Notes: generated by a model from the letters alone, not told the origin. A stretch of DNA of 64,000 bases from Eukaryota sp. TZLM1-RC (GCA_040285825.1 JAUPSS010000006.1:744001-808000), one strand, 5' to 3'. Positions 42,650 through 54,318 are shown, counted from the first letter of the stretch. Program-made: numbers and translations.

Positions 42650-44660
42650 AAAGATCCAAAAACATGTAGACTATACAGAAACACGTAATCAGATCCTTCT
42701 TGAGTGTAATCAACCTCAAACAGTTAATAACTGAATGAATGATGATTATTCAGTCGTTTATGTATTTGTGATTAAAGACTCAAAATAAAGAGAATTACTC
42801 TCAATATTTGGTAGAGACTCTAAAATTATAAATAAATTAAAGAACAATGAAATCCAAAAAAATAAACCTTGGGTAAGTGACCATGTAAGATAATAAATAT
42901 ATTTAAAGAGAAAACTTTAACTATATTAATATGTAAAGAAAACTTGAACCACATTTGAAAACTTAAAACTAAAATAAACTAGTATAAGATTCATGCTCAA
43001 CAATATCAAGTCTGTAATGGTAAATGCTGAATAAAAGATTCCAAGGGCAAATGAAATGACAACCACCAAGAATGTCTTGATTAAAAAGAAAATGAGATGT
43101 AGAAAGAGTAAAAATTTTGGAATTAGAATCAATTCGAACTTATCCTGGTCAATTTCAAACTAAAATCAAGAGCACAAATGATTTCAATAGCTGATGAAGG
43201 AAGGAAGAACCGACAGGTCGACCGACCTATCGTTCAGCGTTCGAGTCCGGGTGAGTAACTTTTCAGATAGACAAAATTGATGTAAAGAGATCTGAAAACA
43301 GAACGGAAAGGTGATGGTGACGTTACATGATGGGAAAAGGATGATGATTAGAACAGATGGTAGAAAAAGGTGAAAAACAACCATAAGCAACGATAAGGAA
43401 GAGAATTAGTGTATGGGATGAAAGACAGAGCAAGTATTGAACCAAAAGGTAAAGATGGACGAATCGGTAGCGTCTACCATCAATAGTATAGGAGGTGCAT
43501 GAATAATGATCCACGGACCTAGATTCCTCACCATCAAAGAAAAGAGATATGAAGAAAGAGAATTGAGTTGTGTCGAATCATAGATTCAAATTCAATCATT
43601 TTGTTTTGATACCAACATGTCACTCTTCAGCAAATAACCTCTTCACATTATTTTACGCCCTACGAATTCAACCTTGATAATTCTGTCAATATTGTTCAAC
43701 TTATCATCAGTGTCCTAGCACAACTTAAAGAACCTTAGTGAACCGTGGCTATTACGTTCCGAATCCTCCATCAGAGCCGATCGATCGGATACTATTGGCC
43801 ATTAAAACTGTAAACATTACAGATATCCTTTCAAGATATCCTCCGAAACCTTGCCAACCCAACTCTCTTCACAGTTCTTTCAGTTTATTCCATTATCTTT
43901 GATGATTGTCTCTTCTTCTCTTGCTATGTTCGTGCTGATCGTACCCAGTAAAGAAACTACTCCTCCCTACTGAATTCTTCTTTTTCTTCAAGGTTGAGTA
44001 CAAGTTAACATTCTGTTCTTTTCCATACTTGTCTTTCTGTTTCAACTTCTTTATGCATTTCATTGGCCTTGTTAATTCTTTTGCCACATCTTTTCCATTT
44101 TTTTAAATCCACTGCCGAGAATTGAATTTAGAAATATCGTGAAGAGAACATAAAATTGGGAATCGAAGGGATTGAACCCATGACGAGGGTGTTTGTGTCA
44201 TTTTACATTATCATACAATCTTGGGTTCAGCCAATGTCAAACTTTGAGATCCAGTTGAGCCTAAAGGTCAAGTTATTAGTGGATGTGCTAATGATGAACC
44301 TCTATTCACCGATGTCAAATCTAATGTTGATTTTGATAATGTAGATGTCATTGAATGTCAATCTGATTCAAATGTTGCTACTGATTCTGCTACCGATTTC
44401 AAATCTGCTTTCATTTATTCTTGATTCAACTGCTAGTAATCATTGTAGGGTACTATTTCTCATCAATATTTCTTGCAATTCAGAGTCTTTACCAAATATT
44501 GAGAGTAATTCTCTTTATTTTGAGTCTCTGATCATAAATACATAAACGACTGAGTAGTCATCAATCATTCAGTTTTTCACTGTTTGAGGTTGATTACGGT
44601 CAAGAAAGATCTGATTACATGTGTCTGTATAGTCTACTTGTTTTTGGATCTTTGTAGGTT
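42650..44660. mobile_element. Long-TIR element, inverted copy
   Basis: Reverse complement of 10,398-12,433 at visibly lower identity, with both inverted repeats (about 42,650-42,832 and 44,480-44,660). Interior ORFs are mirrored: 43893-44087(-) is the MAKELTRPMKC frame and 42926-43132(-) a hydrophobic frame. The left terminus has lost the aacctac end. Confidence 0.65.
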
Positions 44661-45215
44661 CGATACCTACATCAAATTTATTTTCGAATAAATTGAAATT
44701 GTTTACTTCAACAGAAACAGTTCATGCTCTTGTTCACAATAATTGATGTCAGCACTACTGTTGATGACAATCCTTTATTGTAATTGTTACAAGTTCTTTT
44801 TCCCAAATTTTTAAAATTTTGCTTATATAATCTGTGTTGTTGAATTGTTCAAATGCTTGAGAAGTAAACATAATTTCGTTCTCTAACAATTTTTCACCAT
44901 TTTTTTTGAATGAAAAAATTAAGTTTGTGAGTATTGCTGCATATCATACAAACACTGAAATTTTTTGTTTGTATTATACATCAATGTACAACTATTATTA
45001 AGTAAGAATCAATTTATAAAAACCAAAACTAATACAATCAACAATTACAAAAGTGGACTCTTTTCACTGGCAGGAAAAATTTTAGACTTTAACACTTTAG
45101 GCAATTTCAACTTTTTTGGACTAGGCATAGTTGGAGACGGGAATTTTAACTGTGTGTTCTGACGATCATTTCTATGAACATGTACTTCTACGAGACTAGA
45201 ATACACTAATGATAT
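44661..45215 (-). pseudogene. Inverted diverged copies of the 10,111 and 9,700 ORFs
   Basis: The minus strand carries, from right to left, a broken SPKKL-tail ORF (about 45,215-45,000, keeping HVHRNDRQN and SPTMPSPKKLKLPK) and a broken form of the 89-codon ORF (about 44,950-44,690). Together with the TIR element this forms an inverted paralogue of 9,010-12,433; about 370 bp corresponding to 9,455-9,825 are missing at 45,231. Confidence 0.6.
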
Positions 45216-45229
45216 CGGTCATTTTCACC

Positions 45230-45900
45230 TGATAGACTATGACAACTAATGGATCATAACACATACCCATAGAGCTCTATCGGAAATTATGTTCTTTGAC
45301 TGAGCAGATTGGTCAAGCACATAGCACCATACGAGAAGAACTGAAAATCATATGAAAATCAGCCATTCCTGAGCAGAACCAAATTATGAAAAGATTTCAG
45401 CAAAAACATTCAATAATTTGAATTCTCTGAAATATGACATTGCATGCAAAAATTGAAAACAATGGTAACAAGTATTGAACGGAATCACCATTTGAATAAA
45501 TGGTGTAGTTAATAAATTTGGATTTATTAAAAAAGCCGATAAGGGTTGATCAGAAGCTCTTTGTTTTCATTTAGCTTTGTGAAATAAGCTTCTGCTTCTT
45601 TCGTTAAGCTGCAGAAGCATAAAAGACCAACTGGACCATGGAGAGAGTGCTTTTCATCGCATCAGGTCAGTAAGCATATTGAAATTAACATCGTCCAGAA
45701 GGAGAACAATCATCTTCTTTGCATTTTTTCCAATTTCAATAAGTGTTTCAGAAAAATCATCAAGTCCAGCGATATTCCCACATTTAAGAGCAGAAAAACA
45801 AAAAAAATTAGGATTGGTTGATAAGTCCCACAAAATATGCATCACTGCTGTTGAACTTCCTGTCGTGGGTGACATTGACAAGAATTTTCGTGCCCGCGGG
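45230..45900 (-). pseudogene. Inverted unassigned coding relics
   Basis: 45,230-45,660 corresponds to 9,010-9,450 of unit A (KLNENKELLINPYRLF frame). The ORF 45654-45881(-) reads MSMSPTTGSSTAVMH...LLDDVNFNM, the best version of the 3,056-3,330 relic. Its frame continues from LTDLMR into the first relic, as though both were parts of one protein here. Confidence 0.4.
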
Positions 45901-46260
45901 TCGCGGCTGGATATTCAAATATTGATTTTCAAAATGATACACTTCATGAAGAACGATTTTACTTGTGAAAAATAAATGCTATAATTGTTTTACGTGTGAC
46001 AAAATTCAAAATATAATTCAAAATTTAAAACAGTGTGGCATAAATAATATTATTAAAAATTTCCATATACTAACCACAAACACTAGATACATAATAAAAT
46101 ATGATTAATTATGAGCAACATATTTATGACCACCAGGGAAATCAGGGGTAAAACTTTTTATTAGCCTAGGTATGACCTACTGTACCACATAGGCTACAAG
46201 TAAAAGTTCTTCTCTTCCTTGAAGAACAAAATAAGAAAGGCCTGGCAGTAAAAGGTACTT
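45690..46260. repeat. Inverted copy of about 2,690-3,250
   Basis: Reverse complement of 3,250-2,690, including the GC-rich run (about 45,893-45,915), the atttcacttgtg-type flank and the cctggtgg string. 46,260-46,436 shows nothing beyond a short AT run near 46,390-46,420. Confidence 0.6.
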
Positions 46261-46435
46261 GGACAAGTGAGGAATGTGCACTTTGGGTTAGTCAAGTGGT
46301 GATATTTTTCAAACTACATGCCGCAATAATGCCGTACAAGGCTACGTTTTCTAATCCTAAACGACTTGCTTTGTCATCATCATATATATTTCTATATTAT
46401 ATAATATTATTATATATTTGTCAGATCAATTCATT

Positions 46436-46720
46436 CTAGTTGTTGGAGAGGCCTACTAGAGGGTAGTGCATGATTCTGACCTGTTCATAACATGAACAAG
46501 ACAGCAAAAGCCCATGTGTAGAGATTCGCTGGAGCTTTTTATACACATGACCTTTGCCAGATCTGTTGAATGGATGACTGACTTTTGGCTGAGAGCCCGC
46601 CCAAAAGGACAGATACTGGCACACCAGAGCGGGATCAGGGGTGAATCTTCCTTTGGCCACAGTAATTACTCTTGCGTTATGTGCACCAGGTTCCATAAAC
46701 AAAATAAAATAATAACACAA
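46436..46720 (-). CDS. Family X ORF, second full copy
   Basis: A 94-codon minus-strand frame nearly identical to 28,207-28,490(-), ending MHYPLVGLSNN. It is fused on its right (46,725) directly to an inverted LTR-like block, skipping the ~700 bp present at 28.5-29.2 kb, so one of the two loci has a deletion. Confidence 0.45.
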   Translation of the reverse strand: MCYYFILFMEPGAHNARVITVAKGRFTPDPALVCQYLSFWAGSQPKVSHPFNRSGKGHVYKKLQRISTHGLLLSCSCYEQVRIMHYPLVGLSNN

Positions 46721-46736
46721 GACGTTTGGTTTGCTG

Positions 46737-47160
46737 ATGGAGGAAAGCTATACATTGAAATAGAAGTGAAACAAAAAGCCATTGAACGTAATTGGGAAAT
46801 GTGAACAGAATATCTAAATTTTGAAAGAGAAGTCGGGTCTTACACAACTTATGTTGATCTGATGGGTTTCGTGCACATGAATTTCGCATTAAAAACCGAA
46901 ACACGAAGTTTATCAATGTAACATGAAAAACTAATGACAAAGAACAAGAATCCAATTGAACCAATGACACGTCATCAACTCACTACTCAAAATGGTTATA
47001 GGTGTTGCGTAAACTGGAGGTTCTTGTTGCGGAACAACGTCCATTTACAAAACGACGACCAAATAATACTTTGAATATCATCAGTTGATACTTTTTTCAA
47101 TTGTTTTAGCATATTTTGATTTGGCCCGCCTGAACCCAATTTTCCCCCACAAGACTAAGC
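46737..47160 (-). repeat. Inverted LTR-like block and 4,383-ORF tail
   Basis: Matches 29,218-29,650 closely and 4,560-4,960 as reverse complement. The ORF 46677-46970(-) merely crosses the junction and is not a gene. Confidence 0.55.
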
Positions 47161-47289
47161 AATTTCTCTTGGGGACAGCTATTGTGTTTTGTTTGCCTTC
47201 GTGGTGTAATTGTACAGCACCATTTGAACAAACAGTATAGTTACTTTATTTCGATTTATTAATCGATCAGCTTTCCTTTTGTTTTCAGC

Positions 47290-47845
47290 AGCGTTACAGA
47301 AAATTTTTCTCAAGTTTTATTCATCACTTGAACTATTATCCATATAGTGAAATAAAATAGAATTTATAATTCATTATTTTTCTTAAACAATCACAATTGA
47401 CAACAAAGTACATTTTACAACCAAAACAATATGCTTATGTATATTTAACAAATGTGAAGACGTCCATTTTTCTATTAATACAAATAAATCTTTATATAAA
47501 TAAAAATCGGTGACTATTGGAAATTCATTTCTTCAACAACACATGTTGTCAATTGACAATGAGTTCATTTCCTCTTACATAGCAAAATGTAGAGCATTTC
47601 ATTCAGAGAATACACTATAATGGAGTGGGCAGTGTTTTAAATTGACAAAGAACTTGATATTTAATTATAATTAGTTCCTATTCTTAGTTTAAAACATCAT
47701 AACATTGTGAATCTTTTAAACCAAACAGTATCATTCATTTCTGATATATCATTATTACAACCTAATAGATTATATTTGTAGCTTTAAGCGTTGATATGTT
47801 ATCAATAAAAAATTTTTATTTTTATTTGTTTTCAATATCTTTCAA
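47290..47845. repeat. Repeat R, split by the LINE-A insertion
   Basis: Matches 279-785, with the perfect palindrome TTGTCAATTGACAA near 47,547. It is interrupted at 47,845 by LINE-A and resumes at 52,106. Confidence 0.7.
47835..47845. repeat. Target-site duplication, left (11 bp)
   Basis: ATATCTTTCAA, repeated at 52,106-52,116; the unoccupied related site near 779-790 has it once (ctatctttcaag). Confidence 0.7.
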
Positions 47846-47925
47846 TATCTTTTCTTCCTCTACATATAACCGTTTAACTTAAAACCTGGCTGAACCGAGA
47901 TCATTGCTTCTATTCTTTCTTGTTG

Positions 47926-50302
47926 ATGTCTGAATCAGTTTCTGATGCTAATGGAGTCAAAAGAAAGAACGATAGTCAACAAGATGCTCAAGACGTCCTT
48001 TCCACCTCTCCTCCTCAACCTCTTCTCTCTTCATTTTTGGACAAAAAATTCTGATCAAGAATTTTTAGACAATCACGATGAAATAAAAGTTTGTTCAAAA
48101 ACAAAGCCACGCTCCTACAGATGCTCAAAGTGTCGACAACAGGGACATAATGCTCGAACATGTCCCAATGTTGGAAAAAATGATGCGGCAAATTCTGAAA
48201 CAAAATGTAAAAGAAAATTTATTAGAAGGAAAGAGTCTAAGGTAGAACCCATAAATAATGCTCCACAAGTTGTTGCAAAACCAGTTAGCAATCGATTGAA
48301 GCACAAAACTTGCAACACTTGTGGTATTTCTTTTAGAAAAAATGCAAAAGGAAAAACTTCTGATCTCTGCTTGAAATGCCGCATAGTTGATAACTACCAT
48401 CCTCCCATAAGAATACCTCAAGAAATTCATCCGACCAAATGCAATGTATTTGCTTTCGTTTTTCAAAGATTTTTGGATCAATTATGTAAAGGAAAGTATG
48501 CTATCAATATTATTTGGGAATTTTTTGGTTCTTTTTGTCCTCCTTTTGAACAAAATTTCGTTAATATTTCCGAAGATTTAACCAATATAGCACCGAGAAA
48601 TCAGTCATCCGAGAAATTAAGTAAAATTTTTGAAGACAAATGCTTTGACAACAAATGGTCCAAGGCTTTGTCAGCTTTAAGTCCCGGAGTCAAAGCACCG
48701 AACAATGAGAATACAGTAGATAAACTGAAAATACTTCATCCTTATGAAGACCCTGTTATGGATCAAAATGTTTACGGCACATACTGGGAAAATTATCCAT
48801 TGATGCCATCAGAAGTTTTTTCGGTTATCAAAAAGAGACCTCGTGGTAAGTCTGCCGGACTTTCTGGTATTACTATTGATCATGTAAAAGCCGCGATTAT
48901 TTCTTCAGAAGATTGCCTTGGTTTATTGACCAAATTTTTCAACCAAATATTATCTGGTCAACGCAAGTACCCAGAAGAATTAAGAAGTTCTCGTTTGACT
49001 GCACTTGTCAAAAATTCAAATATGGATGTTCGTCCTATTGCAGTCTCTGAGAGCTTATACAATATTTTTTCTGCATGTTGCTGAAGCAGGTTTAACGAGA
49101 AAGCAAAACAAATATTATTACCCTTTCAATATGGTATAAATACTACAGATGGAGTCTCTTCAGCGATTTTTGCTACTGATGTCTTATTTCGTCAAAATGA
49201 ATCCAATGTTTGCATGTCATTGGATTTTAGTAATGCTTTCAATTCGCTAAGTCGTCGCAGTATCCATGGTGCTCTATTGCAATATATGCCAGAATTAATT
49301 CCATATTTTCAATCAACATATTGCACATATTCTAATTTACATTTTGGTAACAACATTTTGATTTCATCAAGTGGCGTAAAGCAAGGAGATCCGTTAGGAC
49401 CTCTTTTGTTTTGTTTGGCCATTCATCCTATTCTACTGCAAATTCAAGAGATGTTTCCTTCACTAAAAATGATTGCATATATGGATGATGTTGTGCTTAT
49501 TGGTGAATTAAATATTGTGAAACAAGCAACTGTATGTTTTAAAGAATTATTTACCAAAATTGGTCTCCAACTTAATTTACGTGAATGTGTTTTGTTATCG
49601 AATTCTCCAGTTTTCTCAATAAATGATCGTATTGAAATTCAAGTCAAATTATATTCAATTGATGCTATTCGTCATTTGGGTTCGTTTTTAGGAAATAATG
49701 ATGAAATTACCAAAAAGTTGTTTGAAAAGTTGAACTCAATTTCTACCAAAATTGACCGAATGATGAATTTAGATATACAGACACATACTAAATTTACCAT
49801 TATAACACTGTGTTTTAGTTCCAATCTTAATCATATATTTCGATCTACAAATACTCTTGTCACAAGGCCTTTGTCTCAGAAGTTGGATGAATTACGTGCC
49901 AAGGTGCTGTCACAATTACTGGGATGTAAATTGTTCCAAATTCCAGACCATGCTTACCTTAGTCCACATTATAGCGGTTTAGGGTGGACGAAGGCTTCTA
50001 TTCTTACCTCGGGTGCTTTTGTTGATGGATGCAAAAATGCAATCTTTGAGTTTTCCAAAATATTTGCAGATTGGGAAGATTTATTGATGACAACGCAAAG
50101 TTCGACTGTTTTTGCATTAAATGATGAAATTTCCAGAATTGATGTAGAAAAATGGGGTCGACGTTTTCCCCAATCATTCAATGGCAATATTCCAGAAAAA
50201 AATGTTTTAAATTTGAAGTACACTCTTCGAACATTACAGAAACGATTTACTGAAATGTACGAAAATGATCTTTATAATAATATATGCAGTTCGGCTGTTT
50301 AA
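47926..50302 (+). pseudogene. LINE-A ORF part 1: N-terminal fingers and reverse transcriptase
   Basis: The likely start is ATG 47,926 (MSESVSDANGVKRKNDSQQD), in frame -1 to the rest; the phase changes at the A6 run 48,043-48,048. Then come CSKCRQQGHNARTC (CCHC knuckle, 48,122-48,163), CNTCGISFRKN...LCLKC (a CxxC...CxxC finger), PRGKSAGLSGITIDHVK (the conserved block before the RT core), a TGA at 49,082-49,084, and in the same frame PFQYGINTTDG, DFSNAFNSLSR (first catalytic Asp), SSGVKQGDPLGPLLFCLA and AYMDDVVLIG (YMDD 49,478-49,489). The thumb follows. It ends at TAA 50,300 in duplicated sequence. Only one stop and one frameshift separate it from an intact frame. Confidence 0.8.
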
Positions 50303-51480
50303 AATCAAGATCTTCACTCATTGTTACCATTGTACCACGAAGATTTGGATTGTGTGCCACTAATGAAGCATTTGTAACAAAAATGAGATTACAATTGAAT
50401 ATCAGAAGAAATATGTATTTGTGAGAACTCACCTCAACTAGAATTTCGCCATGTTCTGAATGTTTCTAAATTGATAACTTATTGCAGTCTCCGACTTAAT
50501 TTACTTAAATGTGTTTTGTTATCGAATTCTCCAGTTTCCACAATAATTAATGATATTGAAATTCAAGCCAAATTATATTCAATTGATGCTATTCGTCATT
50601 TGGGTTCGTTTTTAGGAAATAATGATGAAATTACCAAAAAATTGTTTGAAAAGTTGAACTCAATTTCTGACAAAATTGACCGAATAATGAATTTAGATAT
50701 AAAAAAACACATCAAATTTACCATTATAAGACTGTGTTTTAGTTCCAATTTTAATCATATATTTCGATCTACAAATCCTCTCGTCACTAGACCTTTGGCT
50801 CAAAAGTTTAATGAGTTACGTGCAAAAGTTCTGTCTCAATTACTGGGATGTAAAATGTTTCAAATTCCAGATCATGCTTACCTTAGTCCACAATATGGTG
50901 GTTTAGGGTGGACGAAGGCTTCTATTCTTACCTCGTGTGCTTTTGTTGGTGGATGCAGAAATGCAATCTTTGAGTTCTCCGAAAGATTTGCAGATTGGGA
51001 AGATTTATTGATGACAACGCAAAGTTCCACTGTTTTTGCATTAAATGAAGAAATTTCAAGAATTGATGTAGAAAAATGGGGTCGATGTTTTCCCCAATCA
51101 TTCAATGGCAATATTCCAGAAAAAAATGTTTTAAATTTGAAGTACACTCTTCGAACATTACAGAAACGATTGACTGGAATGTATGAAAATGATCTTTATA
51201 ATAATATTTGCAGCTCGGCTGTTTTAAATCAAGATCTTCACTCATTGTTATTGGAAAAGGGTGTTTGTGAAAACAAGGTGTCAGATTCTTCACTTTTTGT
51301 AAACATTGTACCACGAAGATTTGGATTGTGTGCTACTAATGAAGCATTTGTAACAAAAATGAGATTATATTTGAACATCCCCATTAACCAATTATTATCA
51401 AAAGAAAAATGTATTTGTTCGAATTCACCTCAACTCACTTTGCGCCATGCTCTAAATTGCTCTAAATTGATAACTTATCG
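49563..51480 (+). repeat. Internal ~924-bp tandem duplication within LINE-A
   Basis: 49,563-50,486 and 50,487 onward are direct copies (start gtctcc-acttaatttac; period 924 bp) covering the end of RT, the thumb and the linker. They differ by scattered substitutions. The first copy additionally has deletions near 50,325 and 50,400, so it cannot encode the CCHC finger. The second continues into the true 3' half. Confidence 0.8.
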
Positions 51481-52043
51481 TTCTTCATTACATGATGCTG
51501 TTAGAGACACTGTTTTCAATATGGCACAAACTGCAAGGATATCGTGTATCAAAGAGCCCCTGCTGAAAGAAACACTTTCTCTGAATAATTTTGGTTCTGA
51601 TGATAGAGGTGATGTATACTGTGATTGGATTGATAATTCTGAAGCTATTGTTGACTTTGTCTCATGTAATGTTGCAAACGATACTTTGGTTCACAGAAGA
51701 AAACTTAATCCTGTGGCTGCTCTGGATTTTTAAAGCAAAAGAAAAACATAGAAAATATGATAAAGAAATTGAAGATGCAAATATCGATAGAAATACACAG
51801 CTGGTTTTTATTGCTTTTCCATTTTCGATAAATGGAAGATTATCAGTTGAAGCAGAAACTTTTTTGGATGACTTCCAAAAAATGGTGAAAGAAAAAACAA
51901 TGAAAAGATTTGATATTTTTTTATGGCGTTCACGGATTCAATTTGCCATTATTAATAGATTACCGCGGTTTTTCAATCGAATTAGAGAAGCTTTAGCTAG
52001 ACAGCAAGCAAATCAAGATTTTGTAGAGGAAATCTTGGTTTAA
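50471..52043 (+). pseudogene. LINE-A ORF part 2: thumb, CCHC finger and RLE domain
   Basis: The frame 50471-51733 covers RT thumb (LGCKMFQIPDHAYLSPQYGG), linker, a C-terminal CCHC finger (CICSNSPQLTLRHALNC, 51,411-51,461) and the first half of the endonuclease: DDRGDVYCDW (51,599-51,628) and AIVDFVSC. A one-base change at the T5 run 51,727-51,731 moves to the frame that carries KEKHRKYDKEI, FIAFPFSINGRLSVEAETFLDDF and RQQANQDFVEEILV, ending TAA 52,041. RGD, IVD and K-x-KY are the PD-(D/E)XK-type RLE motifs and all are present. Confidence 0.8.
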
Positions 52044-52105
52044 TGATAGTCATCCCATTAGTTATGATTTAATTTAATCAAGTGTGCAAATTCAATAAAT
52101 TAAAC

Positions 52106-52116
52106 ATATCTTTCAA
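52106..52116. repeat. Target-site duplication, right (11 bp)
   Basis: ATATCTTTCAA, identical to 47,835-47,845. Confidence 0.7.
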
Positions 52117-52454
52117 GCAGTTATTAATGAATTGAGTTCAAAGTTCTGAATAGTTCCAGCAATTTCGGTCACATTTAAATGCACATAGGACAGTTGAAAG
52201 GGAAAGACGGAAAATTTGAAAGTAAATTTGAAAATTTGAGATAAAATTTGAAGGAAGTGTTGTTACATAATTGATTCAAGTGATTTACTCATTTCAAATA
52301 AATTGAGTCAAGTTGATTTTAAATTAAATTCGATAATCAACGTGTCGTTGGTTTTTTGCCCCAAAAAAACAAAAATGTAGTCAAAAATTAGTATCGTTAA
52401 TTTTTTTTTCATATTTTTTTATTTATCCCACCAAAAACAAACTACACGACAAGG

Positions 52455-53330
52455 TTAAAATTCTTTGTCTTCATAACCCCAATTAGCCAAGAAGAATTGA
52501 CTGAAAGTTTTTCTTTCATAAAAGCGTCCAAGAGATAACAAAGCTGAAGATATTGAGGGAACAACCCATTTGAAAATTGAAAATACAATTCTGTTACCAA
52601 AAACTCTTTCAGTACGTTGTTTTACAATTTCAACAAAATTATCCAGAAAAGATAAAGCATGAGGTCCAAACGTTCCATGAAGGGAAACTACAAATGGACA
52701 GAGGACATAATGAGTATGCGATTTTGCATTCAAGGATAACAATTTAACTGTATATTTGTCAATTTTGGCTTTTTTGGAAACAGTTAAGGACTTCCTACAT
52801 TTTGATTAAGCCATTGGAATAAAAGAATCATTACATACATTAGTAGATCTCACATCTGTAATAATGGTAGTACCTTCAAGACCTTAAAGCATTAAAACAC
52901 CTCTATTTCGACCAAACAAATTCAAAGTATCTTCATCAATCAAACGGGAAAGTAATGGTTCTAAATAGGAAACACTTCTATGTGGTATTGACAAACAATT
53001 GAGTTGATCTTTTACCGCATCATGAACTTTTGAACGGAAAGTAGTGAAATGTTCACAATTGAATAAATGATTTGGAAAAAATTTTGATTATTAAATTTTC
53101 AAATAATGAGGCACGTTATCAGGCCAAATAAAACAACAAAGGCGCATTGTACAAGAAAATTCGGTATCATTTAAAAGAAGACCATAAATTTGAAGAATAT
53201 GAGTAATTAAACACGAAGAAGAACCGTTTTGAGAAAACTTTGCGAAAACGTGAAGCACTTTTTTGGCCGAGCCAAGACGAACATTAAAATCCAAGCCTTC
53301 AAAAATTATTGTTAACTTTTGTTGCAAGTA
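52455..53330 (-). pseudogene. LINE-B C-terminus: linker, CCHC finger and RLE
   Basis: The most complete LINE-B 3' half. Frame 53091-53327(-) gives QQKLTIIFEGLDFNVRLG and LQIYGLLLNDTEF. After stops, HLFNCEHFTTFRSKVHDAV (53,070-53,010), LFGRNRGVLM (RGV where other copies have RGD) and TIITDVRST, then frame 52455-52742(-) gives the CPFVVSLHGTFGPHALSFLDNF end. The change of the RGD Asp and two stops indicate an inactive copy. It is followed on the minus strand by the LINE-B 3' UTR and repeat R, which LINE-A interrupts. Confidence 0.7.
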
Positions 53331-53587
53331 ATTAAATACTAAGATGTGCTGGTGTAATGTGATAAATGTGTGATAAAGTTATTTTATTCGATTCTATTCT
53401 ATATATATGAAGGTACTCAGTAGTGAGATACCTACATTCGTTTACACAACCAATTTCTGATTTTCCCCTGGTTTAACAAATGCCGTAAGATTTTCAATTA
53501 TTTGTTCAGATGTTTGAATTAAATTTTGCCTACTGGAATTTTCATTTTGTGTGCTTAATTCACCTTTAGACAACAAAATACAAAAAT

Positions 53588-53803
53588 TTGAACTCCCAAT
53601 CACTGGACTTCTTTTTGCTTAACCTTCTTGCTCCTTCTCTCATGGTTGATTATAAAATGGGTTTCTTACTGGACTACCAAGAGTTACCACAACTGCGTCA
53701 AGCCATAAAAGAAATGGATCAATCTGCAAAAGAAGCCTTAAAGTTTTGCCTTTTCCACGCTACAGAAGACACGTACTCACTATACGTACATTTTCCTCAG
53801 TAA
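53588..53803 (+). CDS. 71-codon ORF, unassigned
   Basis: A frame with FFLLNLLAPSLMVDYKMGF, LLDYQELPQLRQAIKEMDQS and FHATEDTYSLYVHFPQ. It stands alone in the window. It lies 80 bp before the transposase relic and could be part of its upstream region or unrelated. 53,340-53,588 shows no gene. Confidence 0.25.
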   Translation: MNSQSLDFFLLNLLAPSLMVDYKMGFLLDYQELPQLRQAIKEMDQSAKEALKFCLFHATEDTYSLYVHFPQ

Positions 53804-53879
53804 ATCTGAGTCTGAAGTAGGTCTTTTCTTTGGATCTACCAAACCTTCCTTGGAAAATGAATAAAGAAGTTGTGACGGG

Positions 53880-54318
53880 ATATCTTAAATGCAGCTGACG
53901 TCACAGACATTTCAACAGAATTGATTTCACTGAATTTCTAAAATGTTTGCAGAATGGAAATCTTCTGGGAGTGTCCGGTACAGGCAGGTCTATTAACATC
54001 ATGGACAGTTGTGGAATTCTCCACCATAGATGTAAAAATGAAGATTTATAGTTGTCTGGTGTCGACAGTTCAATTGAGCCGGCTTATAGTCCCGAAATAA
54101 ACCCCAAACAGGCGTTTTTTGGGCCGTTAGGAAATAAAGTGCGAAATAAATGCTGCAATAACTATCAGGAAAAATCTTCATCGTTAATTAAAAAAGTTTT
54201 AGAATCTGGAATGCGTATAGATTGTAGTAAATTGTTTGATTATGCTGGTTGGAAACATAATGAAGTTTACAAATCTCAATATTTCACTAAACCTCATCTG
54301 AGGCAGTATATAGGATGA
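53880..54318 (+). pseudogene. Tc1/mariner-superfamily transposase relic (DDE domain)
   Basis: One continuous phase reads FTEFLKCLQNGNLLG, RSINIMDSCGILHH (second catalytic Asp, 54,004), a TAG at 54,049-54,051, then PAYSPEINPKQAFFGPL and NKVRN. 'LPxYSPxxNPIExxFGxLKxxVR' is the hallmark of Tc1/mariner/IS630 transposases, and the Asp-to-Glu spacing is 34 residues here (54,004 to 54,109). At the Glu position the codon is CAG (Gln), so the catalytic residue is lost. The C-terminal tail runs to TGA 54,316. The N-terminal DNA-binding part is not recognised. Confidence 0.65.

Larger units (their letters stand above)
47846..52105 (+). mobile_element. LINE-A: near-complete RLE-type non-LTR retrotransposon
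   Basis: A 4,260-bp insertion bounded by the 11-bp duplication: a short 5' UTR (~80 bp), one long ORF (broken), an ~60-bp 3' UTR with aataaa, and no poly(A) tail. Domain order is N-terminal CCHC knuckle and CxxC finger, reverse transcriptase, C-terminal CCHC finger, restriction-like endonuclease. Single-ORF elements with a C-terminal RLE are the R2/NeSL/CRE-like branch of LINEs. Because the 5' UTR and N-terminus are present, this is probably full length plus an internal duplication of about 924 bp. Confidence 0.8.

Noticed and set aside
48015-48481. Minus-strand ORFs over the LINE-A 5' end
   Set aside because: Antisense to the zinc-finger-encoding strand, with no independent support.
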